Shown here: in pieces, positions 43,070 through 51,259 of the stretch
How positions within the stretch are numbered: position 1 is the stretch's first letter
Layout: the number at the start of each line of letters is the position of its first letter
Assembly (NCBI GenBank): GCA_963830455.1
Contig: CAWHMT010000002.1
Location: 868,001-932,000, forward strand
Direction of reading: 5' to 3'
Source of the DNA: 20CM-2-65-7 sp963830455
GTDB lineage: Bacteria > Gemmatimonadota > Gemmatimonadetes > Gemmatimonadales > GWC2-71-9
Length of the DNA stretch: 64,000 nucleotides
Program-made: the position numbers and the translations under genes
The notes under the pieces: generated by a model
Told to the model about the DNA's origin: nothing
Databases searched by the model: none
The model's input: the letters and a program-made list of their open reading frames with translations, nothing else

Positions 43070-43657
43070 CTGCGTTCAGCTGCGGTCGTGGTGTTGATCC
43101 TCGCCCTCCCGCCTGTGGGCCTTCGCGGCCAGCAGGCCCAACCCGCTTCCTCTGCGGCACCGCGGTACCAGGCTCCCGTCATCAGCGACACCGGCGATCT
43201 CAAGGGTCCGCGCCAACCGATCTTTTTCCGTCACGACATTCACGCGAATCAGGACCAGATCCCGTGCATGTACTGCCACTACTCGGCATCGATTGCGAGC
43301 GAGCCGGGGATCCCGTCGCTGCAGACGTGCATCGGGTGTCACCAGCTGGTCGGGGGCTCGACGCCGTCGCACCAGGCCGAGATCAGGAAGGTCCGCGATG
43401 CGTGGCGCGAGCGAAAGCCGCCAGAGTGGATCCGCATTCACGCGCTGCCCGGCTTCGTGCGCTTCCCGCACATGCGCCACATCAAGGGCCTTGGCACCAC
43501 GCTGGGCGTCGAGGCGAACGCCACCTGTGCGACGTGTCACGGCGACGTGAAAACCATGCCGCAGGTTTCCCTGGTCGCGACGCTGAAGATGGGGTGGTGC
43601 GTGCGCTGCCACGTCCAGAACAAGGTGAGCCGCGACTGCAGCGTGTGCCACTACTGA
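43070..43657 (+). CDS. actA: Alternative complex III pentaheme cytochrome c subunit ActA
   Basis: About 195 aa. It carries five CxxCH haem c sites: CMYCH, CIGCH, CATCH, CVRCH and CSVCH, the ActA count and spacing. It relays electrons from the Fe-S subunit ActB toward the periplasmic acceptor. A canonical GTG at 43088 gives a signal peptide lacking its basic start. CTG 43070 has an AGAGG ribosome site 4 nt upstream and yields MRSAAVVVLILALPPVGLRG, a proper signal, so it is preferred here. ActB begins two bases after the stop. Confidence 0.9.
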   Translation: MRSAAVVVLILALPPVGLRGQQAQPASSAAPRYQAPVISDTGDLKGPRQPIFFRHDIHANQDQIPCMYCHYSASIASEPGIPSLQTCIGCHQLVGGSTPSHQAEIRKVRDAWRERKPPEWIRIHALPGFVRFPHMRHIKGLGTTLGVEANATCATCHGDVKTMPQVSLVATLKMGWCVRCHVQNKVSRDCSVCHY

Positions 43658-43658
43658 T

Positions 43659-46637
43659 ATGACAGAACCGATCAATCGCCGCCGCTTTCTGAAGGTCCTG
43701 GGTGTCACGGGCGCCGGCGCGGCGGCCGTATCGGCCTGCGGCATCGGACCCGAGCCCACCGAGCGCCTCATCCCGTATCTGATCCAGCCCGAGGATCAGA
43801 TTCCCGGCCTGGCCACCTACTATGCGACCACCTGTCGCGAGTGCGCGGCGGGCTGCGGCCTGCGGGTCCGGGTGCGGGAAGGACGCGCGGTCAAGCTCGA
43901 AGGGAATCCCGATTCGCCGATCAACCGCGGCCGGTTGTGCGCGCGCGGGCAGGCGGGGATCCAGGGTCTCTACAATCCCGATCGCGTCGCGCATCCGATG
44001 GTACGCAACGCCGGCGGCGCGTTCGAAGCGATCGATTGGGACGGCGCGCTTCAGCGCCTGAGCGCCAAAGTCGCCGAAGCCCGCGGCAAAGGCATCGTGT
44101 TCCTGACCGGCGCCGAAGTCTCCAGCTTCGGCGATCTCGTGGACGAGTGGATGCGGCAGGTGGGCGGTCGGCGCCTGAGCTATGAGGCGTTCGGCTTCGA
44201 CGCGCTCCGCGCCGGCAACCGGCTGGCGTTCGGCACCTCGTCGCTGCCGGCCTACGACTTCGCCAACGCCAAGTACGTCCTCTCCTTCGGGGCCGACTTC
44301 CTCGACACCTGGCTGTCGCCGGTCGAGTTCCAGAACGGTTTCTCCCGCGCGCACGCGTTCGACGGCGGACGTCCCGCCTCAATGGCAAAGTTCGTCTACG
44401 TCGGGCCGCGCATGTCGTTGACCGGCATGAATGCCGACGAGTGGGTCGGCGTGCGCCCCGGGACCGAAGGCGCGCTCGCACTCGCGATGGCGCAGGTGAT
44501 CGTCAGCCGGCGGCTCGCCGCGGTTCCCGCGGACGCCGGCCGGCTCTCGGCCCTGCTCTCGGCCCACACGCCCAGCGCGGTTGCCGGGGCGATCGGCATC
44601 GAGCAAGGCGTGATCGTGCGCCTTGCGACCGAGTTCGCCAATGCGCGCGGCGGTCTGGCCGTCGCGGGCGGCATGGCCGCGCAGTACGCGAACGGCGCGG
44701 AAATCGCGGCCGCCGTGAACATCTTGAATTACGTGGCGGGCTCGGTGGGCTCGCTCGTCAAATTCGGCGCCGATCTCGCGGTCGGCTCGACGAGCAGCTT
44801 CGGCGACATCGCGGCGCTCACGGCCGACATGGAAGCGGGCAAAGTCGGATTGCTCTTCGTCCACGGCGCCAATCCCGCCTATTCGCTCCCCGGCAAGTTC
44901 CAGCAGGCGCTCAGCAAGGTCGCATACAAGGTCAGCTTCTCGTCGTACATGGACGAGACGGCGGCCGGGTGTGACATGATCCTGCCCGACCATCACCCGC
45001 TCGAGCAGTGGGCCGACAGCCGGCCACGCGCGGGCGTAACGGCGTTCCAGCAACCCGTGGTGCAGCCGGTATTCGACACCAGGCAAACCGGCGACGTCGT
45101 GCTGCGGCTCGCCGGGCGCAGCGGCACGTTCCAGGACTATCTCCAGGCGAAATACCGCACCGGTCGCGGCGCGGGATTCGATCAGTTCTGGCTGGATACG
45201 TTGGCCACGGGCGGCGTCTACGGCGACGCGCCGACGCGGGCCGTGCGCCTCGGAGACGTCTCGAATCTCGTCGTTGCTGCTCCGGTTGCCACGAACGGCG
45301 AGCAACAAGACGTCGTGGTCTTCCCGCATCCCGTGCTGCACGATGGGCGTGGGGCCAACAAGTCGTGGCTCCAGGAGCTGCCCGATCCGGTTTCGAAGAT
45401 CGCCTGGCACAGCTGGGTGGAGGTGCACCCCGACACCGCCAAGGCCTGGGGCATCGCCACCGGCGACTTCCTGCTTCTGAAATCCGATTTTGGCGGTCAG
45501 AAATTCCCCGTCTGGATCACCGCGTCGGTGCGGCCGGATGTACTCGCGGTGCCGACCGGACAAGGCCACACCGCGTACGGTCGCTACGCGCAGGATCGCT
45601 CCGCCAACGCGTTCGAGTTGCTCGGCGTCCAGCCGAACAGCTACGGCGGCCGCACCTTCATGGTGAGCGCCTCGGCGACGAAAACCGGCGAGCACCGCAA
45701 GATCGTCACGACCGAAGGCAGCCCGCGCGAGCGCGGCCGCGGCACCGTCGAGGTGCTTGGCGTCGCGCGCGCCAGGGCGCTGCACGCGGGCGATCATCCG
45801 TTCCACCACGCAGAGACGCCCGAGTACGCCGCGGAAGCAGTCGAATGGTGGGCGGAGCGGCAGCACGAGAAAGCCGAGCTCGGCGACTATCGCGGCGAGC
45901 AGCCTCGCTGGGGGCTCGCGATCGACCTGTCGAAGTGTACCGGCTGCTCCGCGTGTGTGACCGCCTGTTACGCCGAGAACAACATCGCGACGGTCGGCGA
46001 GGATCTGATGCAGCGAGGCCGCGAGATGTCGTGGCTGCGGCTCGAGCGCTACTGGCTCACCGACGAGCACGGCGAGCCGCAGGGCGCCGTGAACTCGCCG
46101 ATGTTGTGCCAGCAGTGCGGCAACGCCCCGTGCGAGCCGGTGTGCCCCGTGTACGCCGCCTACCACACGCCCGACGGCCTCAACGGGCAGGTGTACAACC
46201 GCTGCGTCGGCACGCGCTACTGCTCCAACAACTGCCCGTACAAGGTCCGCTACTTCAACTGGTACAACTACGCGGAGCGCGAGGGCGCGTATGAAGCGTG
46301 GCCCGAGCCGCTGTCGATGCTGCTCAATCCCGACGTCACGGTGCGCGAGAAGGGCGTCATGGAAAAGTGCACGTTCTGCGTGCAGCGCATTCGGGGCGCG
46401 CAGAATCAGGCGCGGCTCGAGGATCGCAACGTGCGCGACGGTGACATCGTCACCGCCTGCCAGCAGAGCTGCCCGTCGGACGCGATCGTGTTCGGCGATC
46501 TCAACGATCGCCGGTCCCGCGTCTATCAGCTCGCCGGCAATCCGCGCGGCTATCACGTGCTCGCCGGGTTGAACACGAAGCCCGCGATCACGTATCTCGC
46601 GCGCGTCGTCGCGCAGGACACGCCGAGCCATGGCTGA
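43659..46637 (+). CDS. actB: Alternative complex III iron-sulfur subunit ActB
   Basis: 992 aa. A Tat-type NRRRFLKVLG signal leads to a likely acylated Cys in AVSACG. The first two thirds is a molybdopterin-oxidoreductase-like domain that in ACIII has no cofactor; it opens with CRECAAGC for a 4Fe-4S cluster. The last third is a ferredoxin-like domain with many Cys motifs: CTGCSACVTACYAENN, CQQCGNAPCEPVCP, CVGTRYCSNNCP, CTFCVQRI and CQQSCPSD. It accepts electrons from quinol oxidised at ActC. It overlaps actC by 8 bp. Confidence 0.95.
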   Translation: MTEPINRRRFLKVLGVTGAGAAAVSACGIGPEPTERLIPYLIQPEDQIPGLATYYATTCRECAAGCGLRVRVREGRAVKLEGNPDSPINRGRLCARGQAGIQGLYNPDRVAHPMVRNAGGAFEAIDWDGALQRLSAKVAEARGKGIVFLTGAEVSSFGDLVDEWMRQVGGRRLSYEAFGFDALRAGNRLAFGTSSLPAYDFANAKYVLSFGADFLDTWLSPVEFQNGFSRAHAFDGGRPASMAKFVYVGPRMSLTGMNADEWVGVRPGTEGALALAMAQVIVSRRLAAVPADAGRLSALLSAHTPSAVAGAIGIEQGVIVRLATEFANARGGLAVAGGMAAQYANGAEIAAAVNILNYVAGSVGSLVKFGADLAVGSTSSFGDIAALTADMEAGKVGLLFVHGANPAYSLPGKFQQALSKVAYKVSFSSYMDETAAGCDMILPDHHPLEQWADSRPRAGVTAFQQPVVQPVFDTRQTGDVVLRLAGRSGTFQDYLQAKYRTGRGAGFDQFWLDTLATGGVYGDAPTRAVRLGDVSNLVVAAPVATNGEQQDVVVFPHPVLHDGRGANKSWLQELPDPVSKIAWHSWVEVHPDTAKAWGIATGDFLLLKSDFGGQKFPVWITASVRPDVLAVPTGQGHTAYGRYAQDRSANAFELLGVQPNSYGGRTFMVSASATKTGEHRKIVTTEGSPRERGRGTVEVLGVARARALHAGDHPFHHAETPEYAAEAVEWWAERQHEKAELGDYRGEQPRWGLAIDLSKCTGCSACVTACYAENNIATVGEDLMQRGREMSWLRLERYWLTDEHGEPQGAVNSPMLCQQCGNAPCEPVCPVYAAYHTPDGLNGQVYNRCVGTRYCSNNCPYKVRYFNWYNYAEREGAYEAWPEPLSMLLNPDVTVREKGVMEKCTFCVQRIRGAQNQARLEDRNVRDGDIVTACQQSCPSDAIVFGDLNDRRSRVYQLAGNPRGYHVLAGLNTKPAITYLARVVAQDTPSHG

Positions 46638-47982
46638 GCACGCGCCGCCGTCGCGCGTGACGTACGACTATGTCACGCGGACCATCGCGCGCACGCTGGG
46701 CTCGCCCACGCGCGGCTATTTCCTGCTGCTGGGCGCCGCGGTGGCCCTGCTGCTGGTCGGCATCGTCACGCTGCTGTACCTGCTGCGCTACGGTCTGGGG
46801 CTCGCGGGCTACTCGCACCCCGTGTACTGGGCGGTATTCATCACCTGCTTCGTGTTCTGGGTGGGTATCGCGCACTCGGGCACGCTGATCTCGGCGATTC
46901 TGTTCCTGTTCCGCTCGGGCTGGCGCACGGCGGTCTACCGCACCGCCGAGGCGATGACGGTGTTTGCCGTGATGACGGCGGGATTGTTCCCGCTCATTCA
47001 CATCGGCCGGCAGTGGTACTTCTACTGGCTGATCCCGTATCCCAACGAGCGGGGCCTCTGGCCCAACTTCAAATCCCCGCTGATCTGGGACGAGTTCGCC
47101 ATCGGGACGTACTTCACCGTCTCGACCGTCTTCCTCATCATGGGTCTGATTCCCGACATCGCGGCCGTCCGCGATCTCGCGACGGGCTGGCGCAAGAAGC
47201 TGTACGCCCTGACGTCGCTGGGCTGGACGGGCGCCAACGAGCAGTGGCGGCACTACACGCGCGGATACCTGTATCTCGCGGCCCTCGCCACGCCGCTGGT
47301 GCTCTCGGTGCACAGCGTCGTGTCGTGGGACTTCGCGATGTCGATCGTGCCCGGCTGGCACGCCACGCTATTCGCGCCGTACTTCGTCGCCGGCGCGATC
47401 TATTCCGGCGTCGCCATGGTGATCACGCTGCTGGTGCCGATCCGGAAGCTGTTCCACCTCGAAGAGATCATCACGCTGCACCATTTCGAGAACCTCGCCA
47501 AGCTCTGCCTCCTCACCGGGTCGATCGTGAGTTTCTCGTACATGACCGAGAACTTCGTCGCCTGGTTCAGCGGCAATCCGCACGAGCGCGCGGCGTTCTG
47601 GTATCGGGCGTTCGGCGAGTACTGGTGGGCGAGCTGGACGATGAACATCTGTAACGGGCTGCTGCCGTGGCTGCTGTGGTCCAAGACGGTGCGCACCAAC
47701 ATCACGGCGCTGTTTGTGATCTCGATCTTCGTGAACATCGGGATGTGGTTCGAGCGCTACGTCATCATCGTGGTGTCGCTGGCGGGCGAGCCGTACCAGC
47801 CGTGGGCGAACGCGGTCTACAACCCCACCTGGGCCGACTGGGGCATCATGGCCGGCAGCTTCGGGTGGTTCTTCATGTGGTTCCTCTTGTTCGTGAAGAA
47901 CTTCCCCGCGGTGTCGATCAGCGAGGTGAAGGAAGTCCTGCCGCCGCCCAAACGGCCGGCGGCCCGAGCGGGAGCGCACTGA
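46630..47982 (+). CDS. actC: Alternative complex III quinol-oxidising membrane subunit ActC (NrfD-like)
   Basis: 450 aa with about ten membrane helices of the NrfD/PsrC fold. HSGTLISAILFLFRSGWRT and AVFITCFVFWVGIAHSG carry the His/Asp quinone-site region. LVLSVHSVVSWDFAMSIVPGWHATLFAPYF is the second bundle's family block. This subunit oxidises menaquinol and is paired with ActF. The order B-C-D-E-F matches known ACIII operons. Confidence 0.94.
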   Translation: MAEHAPPSRVTYDYVTRTIARTLGSPTRGYFLLLGAAVALLLVGIVTLLYLLRYGLGLAGYSHPVYWAVFITCFVFWVGIAHSGTLISAILFLFRSGWRTAVYRTAEAMTVFAVMTAGLFPLIHIGRQWYFYWLIPYPNERGLWPNFKSPLIWDEFAIGTYFTVSTVFLIMGLIPDIAAVRDLATGWRKKLYALTSLGWTGANEQWRHYTRGYLYLAALATPLVLSVHSVVSWDFAMSIVPGWHATLFAPYFVAGAIYSGVAMVITLLVPIRKLFHLEEIITLHHFENLAKLCLLTGSIVSFSYMTENFVAWFSGNPHERAAFWYRAFGEYWWASWTMNICNGLLPWLLWSKTVRTNITALFVISIFVNIGMWFERYVIIVVSLAGEPYQPWANAVYNPTWADWGIMAGSFGWFFMWFLLFVKNFPAVSISEVKEVLPPPKRPAARAGAH

Positions 47983-47984
47983 TC

Positions 47985-48548
47985 ATGGCCACCCATCTGC
48001 GCCTGCCGCTTCCCAAGCCGCTCCAGGACATCATTCATCCTCCGCCGACGCCGGGTGTGCTCGGCGTCTTTTCGTATCTGGATTCGATGCTCGACGCGAT
48101 CAAGAAGCTGCGCGCGGCCGGGCACACCGACTTCACCGTCTATTCCCCGATCCCACGTCACGAGATCGAGGAGGCGCTGGGGCAGTCCGTGAGTCCGGTC
48201 CGCGCGTTCACGCTGATCGGTGGCATCGCGGGCTGCGCCGTGGGCGCCTGGCTCACGCTGTGGATGTCCTACGACTGGCCGGTGGTGGTCGGCGGCAAGC
48301 CGGTCGGTTCGATCCCGCCCTACGTCATCATCATGTTCGAGATGACGATTCTGTTCGGCGCGCTGTCCACCATTCTCGGCATCGTGTTCAACGCCGTGTT
48401 CGCGGCCCGGCGCGCGGGCACGATCCAATACGACGAGCGCTTCACGAACGACCGCTTCGGCATCTTCGTCCCCGCCGATTCGGGCAAAGCCTCGGGCGTC
48501 GAATCGCTCCTGAAGCAGAGCGGGGCGGAGGAAGTGCGCCGTGGCTAA
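47985..48548 (+). CDS. actD: Alternative complex III subunit ActD (DUF3341)
   Basis: 187 aa. The N-terminal GVLGVFSYLDSMLDAIKKLRAAGHTDFTVYSP domain and two central helices (FTLIGGIAGCAVGAWLTLWM, YVIIMFEMTILFGALSTILG) are diagnostic of DUF3341/ActD. It clamps the membrane subunits from the cytosolic side. ATG 47985 lies two bases after the actC stop. It overlaps actE by 8 bp. Confidence 0.94.
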   Translation: MATHLRLPLPKPLQDIIHPPPTPGVLGVFSYLDSMLDAIKKLRAAGHTDFTVYSPIPRHEIEEALGQSVSPVRAFTLIGGIAGCAVGAWLTLWMSYDWPVVVGGKPVGSIPPYVIIMFEMTILFGALSTILGIVFNAVFAARRAGTIQYDERFTNDRFGIFVPADSGKASGVESLLKQSGAEEVRRG

Positions 48549-49074
48549 GCGCGTCTGGCTCGTCGGTGCCCTTGCGCTGCTCGCGGCGTGCAATCCCGAC
48601 GATGTCGTGCACAAAGTCGGCTGGTTCGCGACGATGCGGCATCAGCGCAACATCAAGCCGTACGCGCGGCCGATCCCCCCCGTCGCCGGCACCGTGCCCG
48701 TGGGGGCCACCGAGCCACCAGTGACGCTCGAGAACGCCGACCGGCTCGCGAATCCTCGCACGCGCACGGCCGAGTCGTTGAATCGCGGCCAGTGGGTCTA
48801 CCAGACTTATTGCCTGGTGTGCCACGGCGAGCGTGGTCGTGGCGACGGCCCCGTGTCGATCGGCGGTGGCGGGCCGTTCCCCGGAGTCCGGTCGCTCGTC
48901 GATCCCGCGCGCCCGCGCCTGACCGACGGCGCGCTGTATGGCATGATCGTCGACGCGCAACGAATGGGGCGCGGGCTCATGCCGCGCTATGGCGACAGGA
49001 TTCACGGCAACGATCGCTGGGATGTCGTGAACTATGTCCGCAGCCTCCAGGTGCTCGAGCGAGGCAACCGGTGA
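48541..49074 (+). CDS. actE: Alternative complex III monohaem cytochrome c subunit ActE
   Basis: 177 aa. A lipobox-like segment ALLAAC near residue 16 suggests acyl anchoring. One haem site, CLVCH in YQTYCLVCHGERGRGDG, and the axial Met region RMGRGLMPRYGDRI follow. In ACIII it is the likely exit point for electrons to cytochromes, cupredoxins or an oxidase. It starts at GTG 48541 and overlaps actF as GTGA. Confidence 0.93.
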   Translation: MAKRVWLVGALALLAACNPDDVVHKVGWFATMRHQRNIKPYARPIPPVAGTVPVGATEPPVTLENADRLANPRTRTAESLNRGQWVYQTYCLVCHGERGRGDGPVSIGGGGPFPGVRSLVDPARPRLTDGALYGMIVDAQRMGRGLMPRYGDRIHGNDRWDVVNYVRSLQVLERGNR

Positions 49075-50279
49075 CCGTGGCGAACGTCAGCCGGGCGGAT
49101 CTCTCACAGAAGGCGCGCCAGGCGCCCGTCGCGCGCGTCATGCTGGTGGGCGCGATCGCGGCGATCCTCGGCGGCATCGTGCTCGCGCTGGGTCTGCGGG
49201 GCGGTCATCCCGAGCGGACATGGTGGGCCTACCACGCGAACTTCATGTTCTGGATCGGGCTGGCGCAGGGCCTGGTCGTGTTTGCCGCGACCCAGAAACT
49301 CGCCAAGGGGCACTGGTCCGGCGTCATCATTCGCTTTGCGGAAGCCGGCGTCGCGTTCACCACGGTTGCCGTCGTGCTGTTCATCGGCCTCTTCATCGGC
49401 CGCCAATACATCTTCACGTGGATCCACGAGCCACGACCGGAGGTCGGTTGGTGGCTCACGACCAACTGGTTCTTCCTCCGCAACGGGGCGATCCTCGCCG
49501 TCCTGTCGTGGCTATCGTGGCGCTTCGTGCGGCGCGACACCGCGCCCGACGTACGTGAGCTCGCCGCCGGCGCAGCCGTCGATCGCAAGGAAGACTCGGG
49601 CCCGATCTCCCGCGACGCGGCGATCCTCGTGCTCGCGTTCGCAGCCGGCTACAGCCTCCTGGCGTTCGACTTGATGATGTCGCTCGCCCACAAGTGGGTG
49701 AGCAATCTGTTCGGCTTCTTCTACGTCATGGGGAGTTTTCTATCGGCACTCATGCTGCTCGCGATCCTCGGCATCACGTTGCGGCGCGCCATGGGTCTGG
49801 ACGGGATCTACAGCAAGCGCCAGCAACACGACCTCGGCAAGCTGTGCTTCGGCTTCAGCGTGTTCTGGGCGTACCTGATGTTTTCGCAGTACCTCGTCAT
49901 CTGGTACGGCAATCTCCCCGAGGAGACCTATTTCATTTTCTATCGACTCGCGGGTGCCTGGCGGCCGGTCGGCATCGCCGTGTTCTTGCTCATCTTCCTG
50001 ATACCGTTCATCGGCTTGCTGGGCGAGAAGCCGAAGAAGTTCGCTCCCACGATGCTGGCGTTCGCGATCGTCAGCCTCACCGGCATCTGGTTGGAGCGCT
50101 ACCTCGAAATCGTACCCTCCATCAACCACGGCGCTGGTCCCGCGCTCGGCATTCCGGAAGTGGGGATGGCGCTGTTCTTTGGCGGGCTGTTCGTCCTCTC
50201 CTGGGGCTGGTTCGCCGCTCGCTATCCCATCATCTCACCGCGGCTCGCGGCCGACGCGTTGGAGCGCGAGCACCACTGA
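49071..50279 (+). CDS. actF: Alternative complex III membrane subunit ActF
   Basis: 402 aa with ten predicted helices, the second NrfD-like scaffold of ACIII. Landmarks: WWAYHANFMFWIGLAQGLVVF, AFDLMMSLAHKWVSNLFGFFYVMG and FSQYLVIWYGNLPEETYFIFYR. It lacks the full quinone motif of ActC and is thought to be structural or to take part in proton movement. No cytochrome oxidase gene follows; the next genes encode cupredoxins. Confidence 0.94.
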   Translation: MTVANVSRADLSQKARQAPVARVMLVGAIAAILGGIVLALGLRGGHPERTWWAYHANFMFWIGLAQGLVVFAATQKLAKGHWSGVIIRFAEAGVAFTTVAVVLFIGLFIGRQYIFTWIHEPRPEVGWWLTTNWFFLRNGAILAVLSWLSWRFVRRDTAPDVRELAAGAAVDRKEDSGPISRDAAILVLAFAAGYSLLAFDLMMSLAHKWVSNLFGFFYVMGSFLSALMLLAILGITLRRAMGLDGIYSKRQQHDLGKLCFGFSVFWAYLMFSQYLVIWYGNLPEETYFIFYRLAGAWRPVGIAVFLLIFLIPFIGLLGEKPKKFAPTMLAFAIVSLTGIWLERYLEIVPSINHGAGPALGIPEVGMALFFGGLFVLSWGWFAARYPIISPRLAADALEREHH

Positions 50280-50324
50280 CGCCGTCGCAGTCTAAGACAC
50301 GAGATCCCGAACTGTCGCAGGAAC

Positions 50325-50364
50325 CCGGTGTAGGAGTAGCGGGTTTGTCATCTACCCACACCGG
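50325..50364 (+). promoter_or_regulatory. 5'-UTR hairpin touching the ribosome site of the first cupredoxin
   Basis: CCGGTGT (50325-50331) is complementary to ACACCGG (50358-50364), and TAG/CTA pairs inside extend the stem with bulges. The last two bases of the right arm are the first two of the GGAGG ribosome site, 5 nt before the ATG. Folding would hinder translation start. Confidence 0.4.
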
Positions 50365-50372
50365 AGGTAGCA

Positions 50373-50717
50373 ATGCGATTCGCGCACTTGGCCGTCGCCG
50401 TCGCGCTTGGGCTGGCAGTCGTTTCAGCGTGCAGCGATTCCACGAGTAGCAGCACCGGCGGGCACAGCACGACGATCACCGTCAGCAACAACTCGTTCAA
50501 TCCCACACCCGATACGGTTCCCCCAGGGCAGGTCACATTCAACTGGGTCAACGCCTCGAACTCGCACAACGTGACGTGGATCACAGGGCCGGGGACGTTG
50601 CCGGCAAACTCTGGCACCATGACGACGGGGACGTTTCAGCCGACGCTCGTCGCGGGCACCTACACCTATCACTGCACGATCCACTCGAGCATGCAAGGCA
50701 CCATCGTCGTTCAGTAA
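50373..50717 (+). CDS. Plastocyanin/amicyanin-like cupredoxin lipoprotein
   Basis: 114 aa. A lipobox VVSAC puts the acyl-Cys at residue 20, followed by a Ser/Thr linker. The blue-copper domain has His in SNSHNVTW and the C-terminal loop HCTIHSSM, giving a Cys-x2-His-x2-Met ligand loop like amicyanin. It is a one-electron carrier anchored in the periplasm. Immediately downstream of actF with its own ribosome site, it is a likely acceptor for ACIII electrons; that is inference from position. Confidence 0.87.
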   Translation: MRFAHLAVAVALGLAVVSACSDSTSSSTGGHSTTITVSNNSFNPTPDTVPPGQVTFNWVNASNSHNVTWITGPGTLPANSGTMTTGTFQPTLVAGTYTYHCTIHSSMQGTIVVQ

Positions 50718-50798
50718 CCGAGGGGAACACCCGGGCGGCGGCCTCGCATCCTGCGCCATAGCTTCTCAGCGAGATCCTTCCCGAGCCCTGGAGGCAGT

Positions 50799-51191
50799 AT
50801 GCCGATGTTTCGTTGCGTAGCGATTGCGGCGATCGCGATCAGTGCGGCGTGCGGCAACAGCACCGGGTACGGCAGCAGTCCCCCGCCGGCGCCCCCACCC
50901 CCGCCGCCACCCCCGCCGAGCGGTCACTCGACCACGATTACGGTTTCAAATAATCAGTTCTCGCCGACTCCCGACACCATTCCGGCCGGGAACATCACGT
51001 TCCACTGGGCCGCCGGCGCCGTGACGCACAACGTGACTTTCCAGACGGGACCCCTTCCGCTTCCAGCGACGTCCGGCAATCGAGCCGGTGGCGACGCCGA
51101 CTATGTCCCGCTGTTGGGCGCCGGCGACTACACCTATCACTGCACGATTCACGCGTCTAGTATGACAGGGGCAATCCACGTGACGCCCTAG
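50799..51191 (+). CDS. Second cupredoxin lipoprotein with poly-proline linker
   Basis: 130 aa, a tandem paralogue of its neighbour sharing GHSTTITVSNN and TPDTIPAGNITF. The lipobox is AISAAC with Cys18. A run of 9 prolines separates anchor and domain, giving a longer stiff tether. The ligand loop is HCTIHASSM: Cys-x2-His-x3-Met, one residue longer than the first paralogue. Loop length tunes potential in this fold, so the two may differ in redox range. GGAGG lies 4 nt before the ATG. Confidence 0.85.
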   Translation: MPMFRCVAIAAIAISAACGNSTGYGSSPPPAPPPPPPPPPSGHSTTITVSNNQFSPTPDTIPAGNITFHWAAGAVTHNVTFQTGPLPLPATSGNRAGGDADYVPLLGAGDYTYHCTIHASSMTGAIHVTP

Positions 51192-51214
51192 CGGTGCGCG
51201 CCGTCGCTTGCATT

Positions 51215-51254
51215 AGGCTCCCGGGGCAAATCGTGTTCCGGGAGCTTAGTTTTT
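51215..51254 (+). terminator. Terminator hairpin with T-tract after the second cupredoxin
   Basis: GCTCCCGG (51217-51224) pairs with 51238-51245, and outer A-T and G-T pairs extend it to 51215-51247. TTAGTTTTT follows at once. The T-tract contains the -10 box of the next gene. Confidence 0.65.
51247..51252 (+). promoter_or_regulatory. -10 box TAGTTT, 7 nt from ATG start
   Basis: TAGTTT, seven bases, ATG 51260; no ribosome site. It overlaps the terminator T-tract of the preceding gene. Confidence 0.5.
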
Positions 51255-51259
51255 CAGGC

